From Halalkalibacter alkalisediminis (lineage in GTDB: Bacteria; Bacillota; Bacilli; Bacillales; Bacillaceae_D), in assembly GCF_028610705.1 (NCBI RefSeq), contig NZ_JAQQWT010000005.1:240246-304245 (forward strand): DNA of 64,000 bases. Direction: 5' to 3'. This document shows, in pieces, positions 9,054-18,262 of this stretch. A model generated the notes under the pieces. The model did no database searches and was not told the origin of the DNA. It saw only the letters and a program-made list of their open reading frames with translations. Made by a program: the position numbers and the translations under genes. Every line of letters begins with the position of its first letter. The first letter of the stretch is position 1.

Positions 9054-9512
9054 TCCATCTCCTTTTTTCAGACGATCTCTTCTGTATCAAACTTCTTTAA
9101 TGGGGATTATATCATAGGAAAATAGTCTTTCTATATATTTTCATTCAAACCTTGTGTCGACTTGTAAGAAAGAGACTCAATGGTTCCTATCTGTCCTATA
9201 TAGGCCCTGATTTTTTGTCATTTTACTTTGTATGATCATCTTACAGTGAAAAAATTCACTCGCGTTGGTATATTTGCATCCACTTGTTCGTTAAATAAGC
9301 TTTAGTTTTTGAATGGTTTAGTCATTTTAAACAATAGACAAAAAAGAGTTTAGCTATAGTGTACATCCAATAACTTACATAGAAATGATACGATAAGCGC
9401 ATGAACAAAAATACATTCAATCATTCTTCTACTGTATGATTTTGCAAGCTAAAAGGCGTACATGTAGGAAAGATGATTTTTTATTAGATACCGGTGAAAG
9501 GAATGAAGAATC
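9054..9512. other. 459-bp intergenic region, no gene seen
   Basis: This is the divergent leader region between the Cache-MCP protein and the flavoprotein. It is AT-rich. I see no ORF with a ribosome site and no convincing hairpin. Confidence 0.5.
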
Positions 9513-10952
9513 ATGAGCTTACAGACCTTAAATGAACAAGTGAAAACAGATCTTTCCTATCTCGCTTATGGAGGGGCTGATTGGGTCCGCCCACTCACCC
9601 ATCCAGAAGGACACGTTTATGATGTCGTGATCATCGGTGGCGGTCAAAGCGGTTTAGGCACAGCCTTTGGTCTTTTGCGTGAGCGAATCTCTAATATTCT
9701 TATCATCGACGAAAACCCCGAAGGCTTAGAAGGACCTTGGGAGACATATGCTCGAATGGTCACATTACGCACACCCAAGCATTTAACCTCAATTGATCTC
9801 GGTGTATCTTCTTTAACATTCCGTTCATGGTGGGAAGCCCAGTTTGGATCAAAGGGTTGGGAAGCCATTGATAAAATTCCAAGAGGCGAATGGATGAATT
9901 ATTTACGCTGGTATCGCGAAGTTCTTCATTTACCCGTTGTGAACGAAGTGAAATTAAGGTTAGTAGAGCCTCTAGAAGAAGGCATCCACCGCCTCCACTT
10001 AGATGGCACAGGAGCCCCTTCTGACACCGTTCTAGCACGTAAAGTCATCTTAGCAACTGGCATTCAAGGTGGTGGAGAATGGCACGTGCCGCCAATGATA
10101 ACGGAAAACGTACCTCGTTATCTCTATGCACACACCTCTGAAAGCATTAATTTTGATGAGCTAAAAGGCAAGAAAGTCGCTATTTTAGGCGGGGGTGCAT
10201 CTGCCTTTGATAACGCTAATTTTGCGCTTTCTGAAGGCGTAGGAGAAGCCCATGTCTTTGTCCGCCGTAAAAAAATACCACGTATCAACCCCATCCGCCA
10301 AATGGAAGGATCCGGTATGATTGAACGGTTCCATGTGTTATCAGATGCTGATAAATATGCGGCCATTGCCCATTTCTTTAAACACAATCAGCCACCGACC
10401 AACGATACATTTGAACGCGCAACCTCATGGGCTGGGTTTCATCTTCACCTTGGTGCACCGTGGCTTAATGTAGAGAAGAGCGATGCCGGTGCAGTGGTGA
10501 CGACACCACAAGGGACATTTACTTTTGATTTTCTAATCATCAGTACGGGCCTCTTAACCGATCCTGCTCTGCGTCCAGAGTTGAGCCTAGTCGAAAGCTC
10601 CATTGCACGCTGGAGCGACTGTTATCAAGCTCCAGCAGAAGTCGCTAGTCCAGTGTTAGATGCCCACCCTTACCTTAGCCCTGGTTTTGCTTTTTTAAGC
10701 CGTGATGAAGCATGTAGGAAGAATTTACATGGTCTATTTGCGTTCAACTACTCTGCTCTCATTAGCTGTGGAATTTCAGCCTCTGCTCTTTCAGGGATGA
10801 GAGTGGGAGTCCCTAAGCTTGTGACCGCAGTTGCAGATCAACTTTTCCTCGATGACCGTGATGAGATTTTAAGCAACTTTTTCTCATATGATGAGGTGGA
10901 GTTTATTGGGGAGTGGTTGGGTACTAGGGAGATAAAGGCCGGCCATAGCTAG
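9513..10952 (+). CDS. FAD/NAD(P)-dependent oxidoreductase (flavin monooxygenase-like)
   Basis: This 479-aa cytosolic flavoprotein has an FAD-binding Rossmann motif near the start (VVIIGGGQSGLGTA, about residues 38-51). A second nucleotide-binding motif lies in the middle (VAILGGGASAFDNA), followed by VFVRRKKIPRIN and an ATG-like ISTGLLTDP. This layout matches the CzcO/flavin-containing monooxygenase group, which uses NAD(P)H and O2 on small organic substrates. The substrate is not evident. It is monocistronic: a 459-bp spacer lies upstream and a terminator follows at 10996. ATG at 9513, with a GAAAGGAATG ribosome site at slightly long spacing. Confidence 0.8.
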   Translation: MSLQTLNEQVKTDLSYLAYGGADWVRPLTHPEGHVYDVVIIGGGQSGLGTAFGLLRERISNILIIDENPEGLEGPWETYARMVTLRTPKHLTSIDLGVSSLTFRSWWEAQFGSKGWEAIDKIPRGEWMNYLRWYREVLHLPVVNEVKLRLVEPLEEGIHRLHLDGTGAPSDTVLARKVILATGIQGGGEWHVPPMITENVPRYLYAHTSESINFDELKGKKVAILGGGASAFDNANFALSEGVGEAHVFVRRKKIPRINPIRQMEGSGMIERFHVLSDADKYAAIAHFFKHNQPPTNDTFERATSWAGFHLHLGAPWLNVEKSDAGAVVTTPQGTFTFDFLIISTGLLTDPALRPELSLVESSIARWSDCYQAPAEVASPVLDAHPYLSPGFAFLSRDEACRKNLHGLFAFNYSALISCGISASALSGMRVGVPKLVTAVADQLFLDDRDEILSNFFSYDEVEFIGEWLGTREIKAGHS

Positions 10953-10995
10953 CCTGAAAAAGTGTTGTGATCCAAATTTAATACACTACAAAAAT

Positions 10996-11035
10996 AAAGC
11001 TTACTGTTGCTAAAATGTAGCCAGTAAGCTTTTTA
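10996..11035 (+). terminator. terminator after the flavoprotein gene
   Basis: AAAGCTTACTG pairs with CAGTAAGCTTT and runs into a T-rich tail. Confidence 0.8.
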
Positions 11036-11125
11036 TTATCGATACGTTGTCCTCAGATAAGAGCCATCACTTGAAATTTTAGCCGATCATCTTCTTCTCG
11101 GTCCCCTGAAAAAATTTCACAAAGA

Positions 11126-12334
11126 CTACTGTTTATCCAATGGAAACTTAATCGTAACCATTGTCCCTTCACCCTTTGAACTAGTAAAGTGAATGGTGCC
11201 ATTATATTTTTCTACAATATTAAAACAAATCATCAAACCTAAACCAGTTCCTTTGCTTTTTAAAGAGTAAAAAGGAGTACCCAGAGATTTTACTTCTTCT
11301 TCAGACATACCGCAGCCCTGATCCATTATTTTCATTTCAACATATCCTTTTTTTCTTTCTGCCTTCACAATGACTGAATCACCCTTATCGGAGGCCTCTA
11401 TAGCATTTTTTATAAAGTTAATCATTAACTGTTTAAACTCTATTAAATGAACAGCAATATAGCAGTTTTCCTCAACACTCAATTCGATACTATTATCATG
11501 GATAATCCCATAAGATTTTAGTAAATCTGTAATACTCTGCAAAGCAGCCTTGACATCGACCCTCTCCATCTTCTTATCTTTATCTGGTTTGGCAATCATT
11601 AAAAATTGAGAAATGACATGTTCTGCTGTTTTTAATTCATCGATCATCAAAGTAAAGTTCTTCTTTGTCTCATTGTTTAATGATTGATCTTTTTCATAAA
11701 ATTGCAAGAAACCTTTTACGACTGTCAACGGATTTCTTATTTCATGTGCAACAGCTGCTGTTAGTTGACCCGTTGTCTTTAATCGCTCCGACTGCTGCAT
11801 TTGTTCATAATATAACCTTTGTTTTTTTATACGCAAATAGGATAGATGAAAAATGAAAAATAAAATGACCTGGATCGATATAAAGTTAATCACATTTCCT
11901 ATTAGATCCATTTTTAAGTGTGAAAAATTATTACTATAATCAAATAGTATAATAAAACAGAATGTACATGCGATTAATAATGAGTTGAAAAATAAGGAGA
12001 GATAAAACAACTTCGCGTCAAAAAACAGGATAGAAAATGCAGGTATTACACATAGGAATACAAACAAAGATAATGTCTCAGGATACAAAAAGAAAAGGGT
12101 ATAGAAGTAGATCGTTCCTATTATGATCAATAGTGTTCTAAAAACATGTGTCTCAAACCTAGGATAGATTAATAATAAAATGGTGAGTATGACAACTAAA
12201 ACCATATGTGACATATAACCTATATTAAAATCAAATGGATTCTCAATAAATAACCCCATTGCCATAAAAGCGATGATGCTTAGCATTACGATGTAATAGA
12301 CTTTTTTATGTAACTGATTGTAAAATTCTTTCAT
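11126..12334 (-). CDS. membrane sensor histidine kinase (sporulation-kinase-like)
   Basis: This 402-aa kinase starts at MKEFYNQL (12334), which has AAGGTGTG 6 bases upstream; the ATG at 12355 has none. The N-terminal half (about 15-180) is hydrophobic with about six membrane helices. Then come the H box AAVAHEIRNPLTVVKGFLQF, N box NFIKNAIEAS, G1 DQGCGMS, F/G2 FYSLKSKGTGLGL and G3 GEGTMVTIKFP. The H-box wording resembles the KinB/KinD/KinE group that feeds Spo0F. No response regulator gene is adjacent, which also fits an orphan phosphorelay kinase. The link to sporulation is inference. Confidence 0.85.
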   Translation of the reverse strand: MKEFYNQLHKKVYYIVMLSIIAFMAMGLFIENPFDFNIGYMSHMVLVVILTILLLIYPRFETHVFRTLLIIIGTIYFYTLFFLYPETLSLFVFLCVIPAFSILFFDAKLFYLSLFFNSLLIACTFCFIILFDYSNNFSHLKMDLIGNVINFISIQVILFFIFHLSYLRIKKQRLYYEQMQQSERLKTTGQLTAAVAHEIRNPLTVVKGFLQFYEKDQSLNNETKKNFTLMIDELKTAEHVISQFLMIAKPDKDKKMERVDVKAALQSITDLLKSYGIIHDNSIELSVEENCYIAVHLIEFKQLMINFIKNAIEASDKGDSVIVKAERKKGYVEMKIMDQGCGMSEEEVKSLGTPFYSLKSKGTGLGLMICFNIVEKYNGTIHFTSSKGEGTMVTIKFPLDKQ

Positions 12335-12770
12335 GAATTCACACCTTGCCATCATTTTATCTTAATCTACCAAAGATATTTTAATAGATAAAATTTCATT
12401 TTTATTTATGACCGTTATAGAAAATGTAATATAAACTGCTATTAATATCAATTATAGCTTTGTTTTAAAGAAATATCTTATCCTCACACAGTGCTTTACG
12501 AAATAAGAAGTAAATCCGTCCTATTGGAGAAGGGCTATTAAAATAGCAAATCAGCAGTAAAAAGAAAGTCTATCAGAGATGGTTGAGATGGCCGAGATAT
12601 CCGTGCCGATTCACGACGAAATTAGCTGTTTCCTGTAGGATGTTCCTACCTTTCTTCACTTTTCATCAACACTAAACACTTATTTCACATCAGAGACCTT
12701 ACATAGTATGATAAAATAACAACGTAATTAGAACTTTAAAATTTAACTACTAATCGGAGTGAACTACATA
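12335..12770. other. 436-bp divergent intergenic region
   Basis: This is an AT-rich spacer between the kinase and MFS genes. A GC-richer patch at about 12585-12655 is open in more than one frame but has no start or ribosome site. No gene is called. Confidence 0.4.
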
Positions 12771-13940
12771 TTGGAATCAAAAAAATCATTACCTGTCTTA
12801 TTTGCTGTTATGTTTCTTGTTATGGTCGGGTTTGGGATCATTATTCCTGTGATGCCATTTTACGTAGAGGAAATTGGGGCCACCCCGACTCAATTAGGGT
12901 TATTAATGGCCGTGTATTCAGTTATGCAACTTCTATTTGCGCCGATGTGGGGTCGCGTTTCTGATCGTATTGGCCGAAAGCCTGTCATTATGGTTGGGAT
13001 TTTCGGACTAGCTCTATCCTTTTTCTTAATGGCGGTGTCATCGACACTATGGATGCTTTTTGCCGCAAGGGTTATCGGCGGATTTTTCTCTTCTGCTAAT
13101 ATGCCTACGGTTATGGCGTATGTAGCAGACATTACATCAGAAGAGAATCGTGGAAAGGGAATGGGAATCATTGGGGCGGCTGTTGGCTTAGGTTTTGTCT
13201 TTGGCCCTGCCTTAGGAGGAGTCTTCTCTCAGTCTGGATTAAGCATTCCATTTTACATAGCCGGTACATTGTCTATCATTACGTTTCTATTTGTTCTCTT
13301 TGTATTAAAGGAATCTTTAACTCCTGAACAACGCAACAAGCAGTTAAAGGAAAGAACACCGTTATTAAGTGCCCTGAAAGGTCCAGTTTCTATCCTTTTT
13401 ATCCTGCAATGGTTTGTCTCTTTATCATTAGCTGGTCTAGAAGCTACATTCGCTTATTTTGCTTATCAAAGAGCTAATTTAGGAGCGGTGGAGCTAGGAT
13501 ATATTTTTATGATCATGGGGCTAGCAGGAGCGCTTGTGCAAGGTGGTCTAGTAGGAAAGCTTACGAAGAAATATGGCGAAGGGTTAGTCATTCAAATAGG
13601 GATTGTCATTTCTGCGATAGGCTTTGCCCTCATTTTATTTGTTGATAGTTTTCTAACTGCCGCCCTGTTCTTAACGGTTTTTGGAATCGGTAATGGCTTT
13701 ATTCGTCCGAGTGTTTCTTCTTTGTTAACAAAAGCATCACCAACCGGCTACGGTCGTACGACAGGGCTTTTATCTTCCTTTGATTCACTTGGTCGAATCA
13801 TCGGTCCTCCGCTTGGTGGATGGCTCTTTACGATTACGATCGGCTTACCTTATATTTTAGGAATCGTTTTATCTGTCTTCGCTTTGCTTTTATATCAAAT
13901 TTATAAATCAAAAATGAAGAATCCTGTACCAGGTACTTAA
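12771..13940 (+). CDS. MFS multidrug efflux transporter (Bmr/NorA-like)
   Basis: This is a 389-aa, 12-helix drug:H+ antiporter. It has motif A GRVSDRIGRKPV between helices 2 and 3, the antiporter-type motif C segment GAAVGLGFVFGPALGG in helix 5, and long hydrophobic segments throughout. I start it at the TTG at 12771 because CGGAGTG lies about 9-10 bases ahead. The GTG at 12759 overlaps that ribosome site and would add four residues. The length then equals Bmr. The strong bidirectional terminator at 13949 separates it from brnQ. Substrate unknown. Confidence 0.85.
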   Translation: MESKKSLPVLFAVMFLVMVGFGIIIPVMPFYVEEIGATPTQLGLLMAVYSVMQLLFAPMWGRVSDRIGRKPVIMVGIFGLALSFFLMAVSSTLWMLFAARVIGGFFSSANMPTVMAYVADITSEENRGKGMGIIGAAVGLGFVFGPALGGVFSQSGLSIPFYIAGTLSIITFLFVLFVLKESLTPEQRNKQLKERTPLLSALKGPVSILFILQWFVSLSLAGLEATFAYFAYQRANLGAVELGYIFMIMGLAGALVQGGLVGKLTKKYGEGLVIQIGIVISAIGFALILFVDSFLTAALFLTVFGIGNGFIRPSVSSLLTKASPTGYGRTTGLLSSFDSLGRIIGPPLGGWLFTITIGLPYILGIVLSVFALLLYQIYKSKMKNPVPGT

Positions 13941-13948
13941 TCATACAT

Positions 13949-13998
13949 TAAAAGGTCTGATCTCAGAAGGAACCCTTTCTGAGATCAGACCTTTTGCT
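13949..13998. terminator. bidirectional terminator between mfs and brnQ
   Basis: A long perfect stem has arms AAAAGGTCTGATCTCAGAA and TTCTGAGATCAGACCTTTT. It is A/T-flanked on both sides, so it can serve both convergent genes. Confidence 0.9.
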
Positions 13999-14000
13999 AT

Positions 14001-15299
14001 TTAACGTTTTTGATATAAGTAACCTAGTAACCCACCTACCAAACTTGGTAGTAACCAGCCTACTCCTTCTGTATATAAAGGTAAGTGTGCGAGCGTATTT
14101 GTGATGAAGTCAGAATAAAGCCCTGCCATCGTTAATCCGTCATAAATGCTTACGATTCCAGCTCCGATAATCGCGCCACTATAAATGGAGCTCGAAAGTG
14201 GTTTGACTAAATGCAAAATGGATAAAGAAATCAATACGATTGTAATCGGGTAAATCGCAATCAAAAGAGGCAAAGAAAATGAAATTAACTGACTTAGCCC
14301 TAGGTTCGCCATCGTAAAACTAAAGAGACATAGAACGGCAATAATGACAGGGTAGGACACTCTTTTGAATCGCTTGGTTAGAAACTCTCCACATGCTGAA
14401 ACCAACCCAATAGAAGTCGTTAAACAAGCCCCTGTAATAACAAACGCTAGCAGGATCGTACCAAACGGGCCAAACAAACGAGAGGTGACAGCGGTGAGGA
14501 TCGCCCCACCATTGTCTAACACCCCAACTGCATTCACACTCGTCGCACCAATATAAGCTAGCGCAATATACACAAATGAAAGCCCCACTCCGGCAATGAT
14601 TCCTGCTTTAATTGTATAAGAACGAATGTCTCCCACTTCTCTGAAACCCTTTTCTTGAATTCGGTTAATAATAACGATCCCAAATACAAGTGCGGCAATC
14701 GCGTCCATTGTTAAAAACCCTTCAAGAAATCCGCTGAAAAAAGCTCCCTCTATGTAAGTCTCTGCCGCATAACCAACATCTCCAAGTGGTGAGATAAAGG
14801 CTCGAATCGAGATGATGACAATTAAGACAAAAAGAATCGGTGTTAAAATTTTACCAACGCGATCAACGAGCTTAGCAGGATTAAGAGCAAGCCAAAACGT
14901 AATGGAGAAAAAGATGAGTGTCGATACGAATAAACTGAATCCACTCGTACTTGGAAGAAAGGGTACGACCCCGACTTCATAAGCTACCGTCCCTGTCCGT
15001 GGTATACCAAAAAAGGGACCGATCGTTAGATAAATGACAACTGGAAAGACGACGGCGAATGTCTTATGAACTCTTTGGGAGAGTGTATCTAAATCCCCTC
15101 CTACATTTGAGATCGTAATAATCGCCAAAAGAGGCAGACCTACACCCGTGACTAAAAAACCGAAAATGGCAGGCCATATCGATTCACCTGCTTGCTGCCC
15201 AAGCACAGGCGGAAAGATTAAATTTCCTGCTCCTAAAAACAAAGCAAACATAAAAAAGCCTAAAGCGAGAATTTCTTTTACTGGTAACTTCTGTTTCAT
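14001..15299 (-). CDS. brnQ: BrnQ branched-chain amino acid:cation symporter
   Basis: This 432-aa, roughly 12-helix carrier imports Leu/Ile/Val with Na+ or H+. The N-terminal FFMFALFLGAGNLIFPP and GPFFGIPRTGTVAYEVGVVPF segments are LIVCS-family hallmarks. ATG at 15299 with GGAGGATCC upstream. It is monocistronic and shares the terminator at 13949. No T-box is apparent in the short leader that could be read. Confidence 0.92.
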   Translation of the reverse strand: MKQKLPVKEILALGFFMFALFLGAGNLIFPPVLGQQAGESIWPAIFGFLVTGVGLPLLAIITISNVGGDLDTLSQRVHKTFAVVFPVVIYLTIGPFFGIPRTGTVAYEVGVVPFLPSTSGFSLFVSTLIFFSITFWLALNPAKLVDRVGKILTPILFVLIVIISIRAFISPLGDVGYAAETYIEGAFFSGFLEGFLTMDAIAALVFGIVIINRIQEKGFREVGDIRSYTIKAGIIAGVGLSFVYIALAYIGATSVNAVGVLDNGGAILTAVTSRLFGPFGTILLAFVITGACLTTSIGLVSACGEFLTKRFKRVSYPVIIAVLCLFSFTMANLGLSQLISFSLPLLIAIYPITIVLISLSILHLVKPLSSSIYSGAIIGAGIVSIYDGLTMAGLYSDFITNTLAHLPLYTEGVGWLLPSLVGGLLGYLYQKR

Positions 15300-15508
15300 T
15301 TGTGGATCCTCCGCTAACTTGTCTTTGAAAAATCTTTGAAACGATTACCAAATGTATCAGCATATCAAAGATTTATGATAGAGCCTGTGATAACAGTTAA
15401 TTTTATTTTTTAAAACTTAAGCACATTCTTATCATAGGTTAAGTGCCCATCTGTCAAATATACATAATCATCACTAAAACCGCAAAGAATCTAACAAATA
15501 ATTTGTAG

Positions 15509-15634
15509 ATACATGTAAGTCGGTTAGTAACGGGATTTCCTATCAAGCATGCGGTTTTTAAAGCCCGTGGTTTAACGATTGAAGAGTCTATTGGAGATTT
15601 TTATTTATTTGTTTCTTGTTCATCACTCAAGTAG
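15509..15634 (+). pseudogene. short coding-like remnant of unknown origin
   Basis: A 41-codon open stretch between brnQ and the NERD gene reads ...RLVTGFPIKHAVFKARG... and ends at TAG 15632-15634. The composition looks protein-like (TIEESIGDFYLF), but there is no start codon with a ribosome site. It is probably the tail of a lost gene. I do not recognise the family. Confidence 0.3.
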
Positions 15635-15677
15635 CACCTATTATGAATGTAAAAGAAAAGAATGGAGCTGATTGGCA

Positions 15678-16592
15678 TTGAACCTTAAACCTCGTGATGA
15701 ATCATCAGAGTTGAAAGCACTTAGATCTCTTAATATTCGTATGAATTTACCAGTAAAAGTTAAAAATTACTATACGAACCTTGAAAAAGGCTTTAAAGGT
15801 GAGCAAGTACTTGATGGCTGGCTCGAAAATCTCTCCTTTGAAAAGCTGGTTCTAAATGATTTATTGCTAGAGTGTAACCATACATTATTTCAAATCGACA
15901 CATTGCTCATTTCTCCTGATACCATTTATCTTTTCGAAGTAAAAAATTACGAAGGTGACTTTTTTGTAGAGGACGATAGGTGGTTTTCTGCTTCAAGGAT
16001 CGAGATCAAAAACCCCTTGCTTCAATTAAAACGAACTGAATCCTTATCTCGAAGATCGCTTCACGAATTCGGAAATAAGTTGCCTATTGAAAGCTATCTT
16101 ATCTTCGTAAACCCCGAATTTCAACTTTATCAAGCTCCCTTAAACCTTCCAATTGTGTTCCCAACTCAGCTTAAACGTTTTATACAAAACCTAAAGCCGA
16201 AATCCTCTCGATTAAAAGAAACCCACTTTAAATTAGCGGAACAGCTACAATCTAGTCCCTTAATAGAAACACCTTACAATAGACTACCAGACTATGATTT
16301 CAATGAACTTAAAAAAGGAGTTTCCTGTGTTCATTGCCGATCATTAGATACGTCCCATACTAAAATGTTCCTAATTTGCAAGGCTTGTGGTAGTTCAGAA
16401 AGTTATCTTACTGCCATTTTACGCACTATCGAAGAATTTAGAGTTCTTTTTCCTAATCGAAAAATAACTACAAACGAAATTTATGATTGGTGTAACACCA
16501 CTAAAACTATAAAAACGATTCGTAATGTGCTTCTTGAAAATTATGAAAAAATAGGGCAAGGCCGTTCCGCTCATTACATTGTGAAGGAGTAG
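15678..16592 (+). CDS. NERD-domain protein with C-terminal zinc ribbon
   Basis: This protein is about 304 aa. Residues ~30-150 form a nuclease-related (NERD) domain: KGFKGEQVLDGWLENL, then FQIDTLLISPDTIYLFEVKNYEG, with the E/D...E-x-K pattern of the PD-(D/E)xK fold. The C-terminal part has CVHC...CKAC (zinc ribbon), then a basic helical region IYDWCNTTKTIKTIRNVLLE that could bind nucleic acid. NERD proteins are often plasmid- or mobile-element-linked, and their role is not established. The start is TTG at 15678 (GGAG 10 bases upstream) or TTG at 15672. It is followed by the 52-bp tandem repeats. Confidence 0.8.
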   Translation: MNLKPRDESSELKALRSLNIRMNLPVKVKNYYTNLEKGFKGEQVLDGWLENLSFEKLVLNDLLLECNHTLFQIDTLLISPDTIYLFEVKNYEGDFFVEDDRWFSASRIEIKNPLLQLKRTESLSRRSLHEFGNKLPIESYLIFVNPEFQLYQAPLNLPIVFPTQLKRFIQNLKPKSSRLKETHFKLAEQLQSSPLIETPYNRLPDYDFNELKKGVSCVHCRSLDTSHTKMFLICKACGSSESYLTAILRTIEEFRVLFPNRKITTNEIYDWCNTTKTIKTIRNVLLENYEKIGQGRSAHYIVKE

Positions 16593-16667
16593 TTAACTAC
16601 AACTTGTTTATTTTGCCGCTCCGGCTCCTTTGATTTGCTGCGTTAAGACCTTCTATTTCTCTTGTGC

Positions 16668-16890
16668 ATGCTTTTCATATACGTAAACAATTCTTTAGTG
16701 ACCTGTACTTCTCCTCCGCTCTCTTTTCACATACCTAAACGACTCTTTAGTGACCTGTACTTCTCCTCCGCTCTCTTTTCACATACCTAAACGACTCTTT
16801 AATGACCTGTACTTCTCTTCGGCTCTCTTTTCACGTACCTAAACAACTCTTTAGTGACCTGTACTTCTTCTCCGCTCTCTTTTCGCGTAC
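16668..16890. repeat. 52-bp tandem repeat, four-plus copies
   Basis: A unit containing TTTAGTGACCTGTACTTCTC recurs with exact 52-base spacing (ACCTGT at 16701, 16753, 16805 and 16857). The middle copies are nearly identical; the outer ones differ by a few bases. The period is not a multiple of three and no long frame crosses it, so it is non-coding. It follows the NERD gene directly. Confidence 0.9.
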
Positions 16891-16956
16891 CAATCAGCTC
16901 AACGGCGGTACCTTTAAACCTGATACTCATTTGTTAGAAAAATTCCGATGAATTCC

Positions 16957-16995
16957 TACTACGATTTTTATTGCGTCAGTATAAAAATCGTAGTA
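16957..16995. other. perfect 15-bp stem hairpin
   Basis: TACTACGATTTTTAT (16957-16971) is exactly inverted at 16981-16995 around a 9-base loop. There is no T run, so it is an atypical terminator. It may be a transcript-end stabiliser or a protein-binding palindrome upstream of galK. Confidence 0.6.
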
Positions 16996-17000
16996 AGCTT

Positions 17001-17037
17001 GTAGTAACTTAATTAAATTAATTAATTAAGTTACTAC
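17001..17037. promoter_or_regulatory. 37-bp palindrome, probable operator of the gal operon
   Basis: The arms GTAGTAACTTAATTAA and TTAATTAAGTTACTAC are perfect inverted copies around ATTAA, centred 60 bases before galK. The AT-rich TTAATTAA core also occurs in the palindrome over the promoter of the nearby ROK repressor gene (23045-23065). The likely reading is a ROK-repressor operator shared by both transcription units. Confidence 0.6.
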
Positions 17038-17079
17038 ATCTTTTAAATACATGTAACGAACATATTCTAAGGAGGCATT

Positions 17080-18261
17080 ATGAGTACTTTAGCCAATTTA
17101 TCAAAAGAATTTCAATCGATTTTTAATACAACACAGTCACCTAGAACCTTTTTCGCCCCAGGTAGAATGAACCTGATTGGTGAACATACGGATTATAACG
17201 GAGGACATGTGTTTCCTGCTTCCCTTTCGTTTGGAACCTATGCACTTGGAAGCAAGCGATCCGATCAAAAGCTGCGTTTTTATTCAATGAATTTCCCTGA
17301 CGTTGGAATCATTGAATCCGATTTATCAGATCTATCCTTTGATGAGTCTGATAACTGGGCAAACTACCCAAAAGGGATGTTTCTTTATATGAAAGAAGCA
17401 GGTAAAGACATTCTTCAAGGTGCTGATATTTTGTTTTACGGGAATATTCCAAATGGTGCCGGTCTCTCTTCTTCTGCATCGATCGAATTAGCGACTGGCG
17501 TTTTATTAAATGGACTATTTGATCTGAATATGGAGCGTATCCCTATGATCCAACTTGGTCAAAAAGTTGAAAACGAATACATCGGTGTGAACAGCGGTAT
17601 TATGGATCAGTTTGCGATTGGCATGGGCAAAAAAGATCATGCCATCCTACTAGACTGCCAAACATTAAACTATAAATATGCACCAATTGTATTGAATGAC
17701 CATGCCGTTATGATTATCAATACAAATAAACAGCGGACTTTAGCTGGATCTAAATACAATGAACGTCGTGCCCAGTGCGAAGAAGCACTAAATGAATTAC
17801 AACAAGAGTTATCAATAAGTAGTTTAGGAGAATTAACGACGGATCAATTTGAGAAAAATAAACATCTCATTACCGATAAGATTAATCAAAAACGAGCCAA
17901 CCATGCTGTACATGAAAATGCACGGACATTAGAAGCATTAGATAAATTGCAGCAAGGCGACCTTAACGGGTTTGGTAGACTAATGAATGAATCACACCTC
18001 TCTTTACGAGACGATTATGAGGTAACTGGTCTTGAGCTCGATACGATTGTGCAAGCTGCTTGGGAACAAGAAGGCGTTGTCGGTGCACGTATGACCGGTG
18101 CTGGATTTGGCGGTTGCGCCATTGCCATTGTTGAGAATGACAAAATAGAAGAATTCAAGAAAAATATTAACCGTATATACCATGATGTCGTGGGCTATGA
18201 TGCTACTTTTTATACGGCGTCAATAGGCGATGGGGCAAGAGAACTTAATGAGGAGTGTTAA
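17080..18261 (+). CDS. galK: galactokinase
   Basis: This 393-aa cytosolic GHMP kinase phosphorylates galactose at C1, the first step of the Leloir pathway. It shows the galactokinase signature [15 protein letters not shown] (28-42), the ATP loop [10 protein letters not shown] (125-134), the catalytic Asp segment NSGIMDQF and the C-terminal [21 protein letters not shown] precedes the ATG. First gene of galK-galE-galT-galM, with galE starting 2 bases after its stop codon. Confidence 0.95.
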   Translation: MSTLANLSKEFQSIFNTTQSPRTFFAPGRMNLIGEHTDYNGGHVFPASLSFGTYALGSKRSDQKLRFYSMNFPDVGIIESDLSDLSFDESDNWANYPKGMFLYMKEAGKDILQGADILFYGNIPNGAGLSSSASIELATGVLLNGLFDLNMERIPMIQLGQKVENEYIGVNSGIMDQFAIGMGKKDHAILLDCQTLNYKYAPIVLNDHAVMIINTNKQRTLAGSKYNERRAQCEEALNELQQELSISSLGELTTDQFEKNKHLITDKINQKRANHAVHENARTLEALDKLQQGDLNGFGRLMNESHLSLRDDYEVTGLELDTIVQAAWEQEGVVGARMTGAGFGGCAIAIVENDKIEEFKKNINRIYHDVVGYDATFYTASIGDGARELNEEC

Positions 18262-18262
18262 T

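Noticed and set aside
9388..9396. Additional copy of the TGATACG hairpin repeat
   Set aside because: Only the TGATACG heptamer matches; neither stem is present.
15339..15354. cre-like sequence upstream of brnQ (TTGAAACGATTACC)
   Set aside because: At least three mismatches to TGWAANCGNTNWCA, including the conserved TG.
16668..16890. CRISPR array
   Set aside because: The 52-bp units follow one another without unique spacers, and no cas gene is present.
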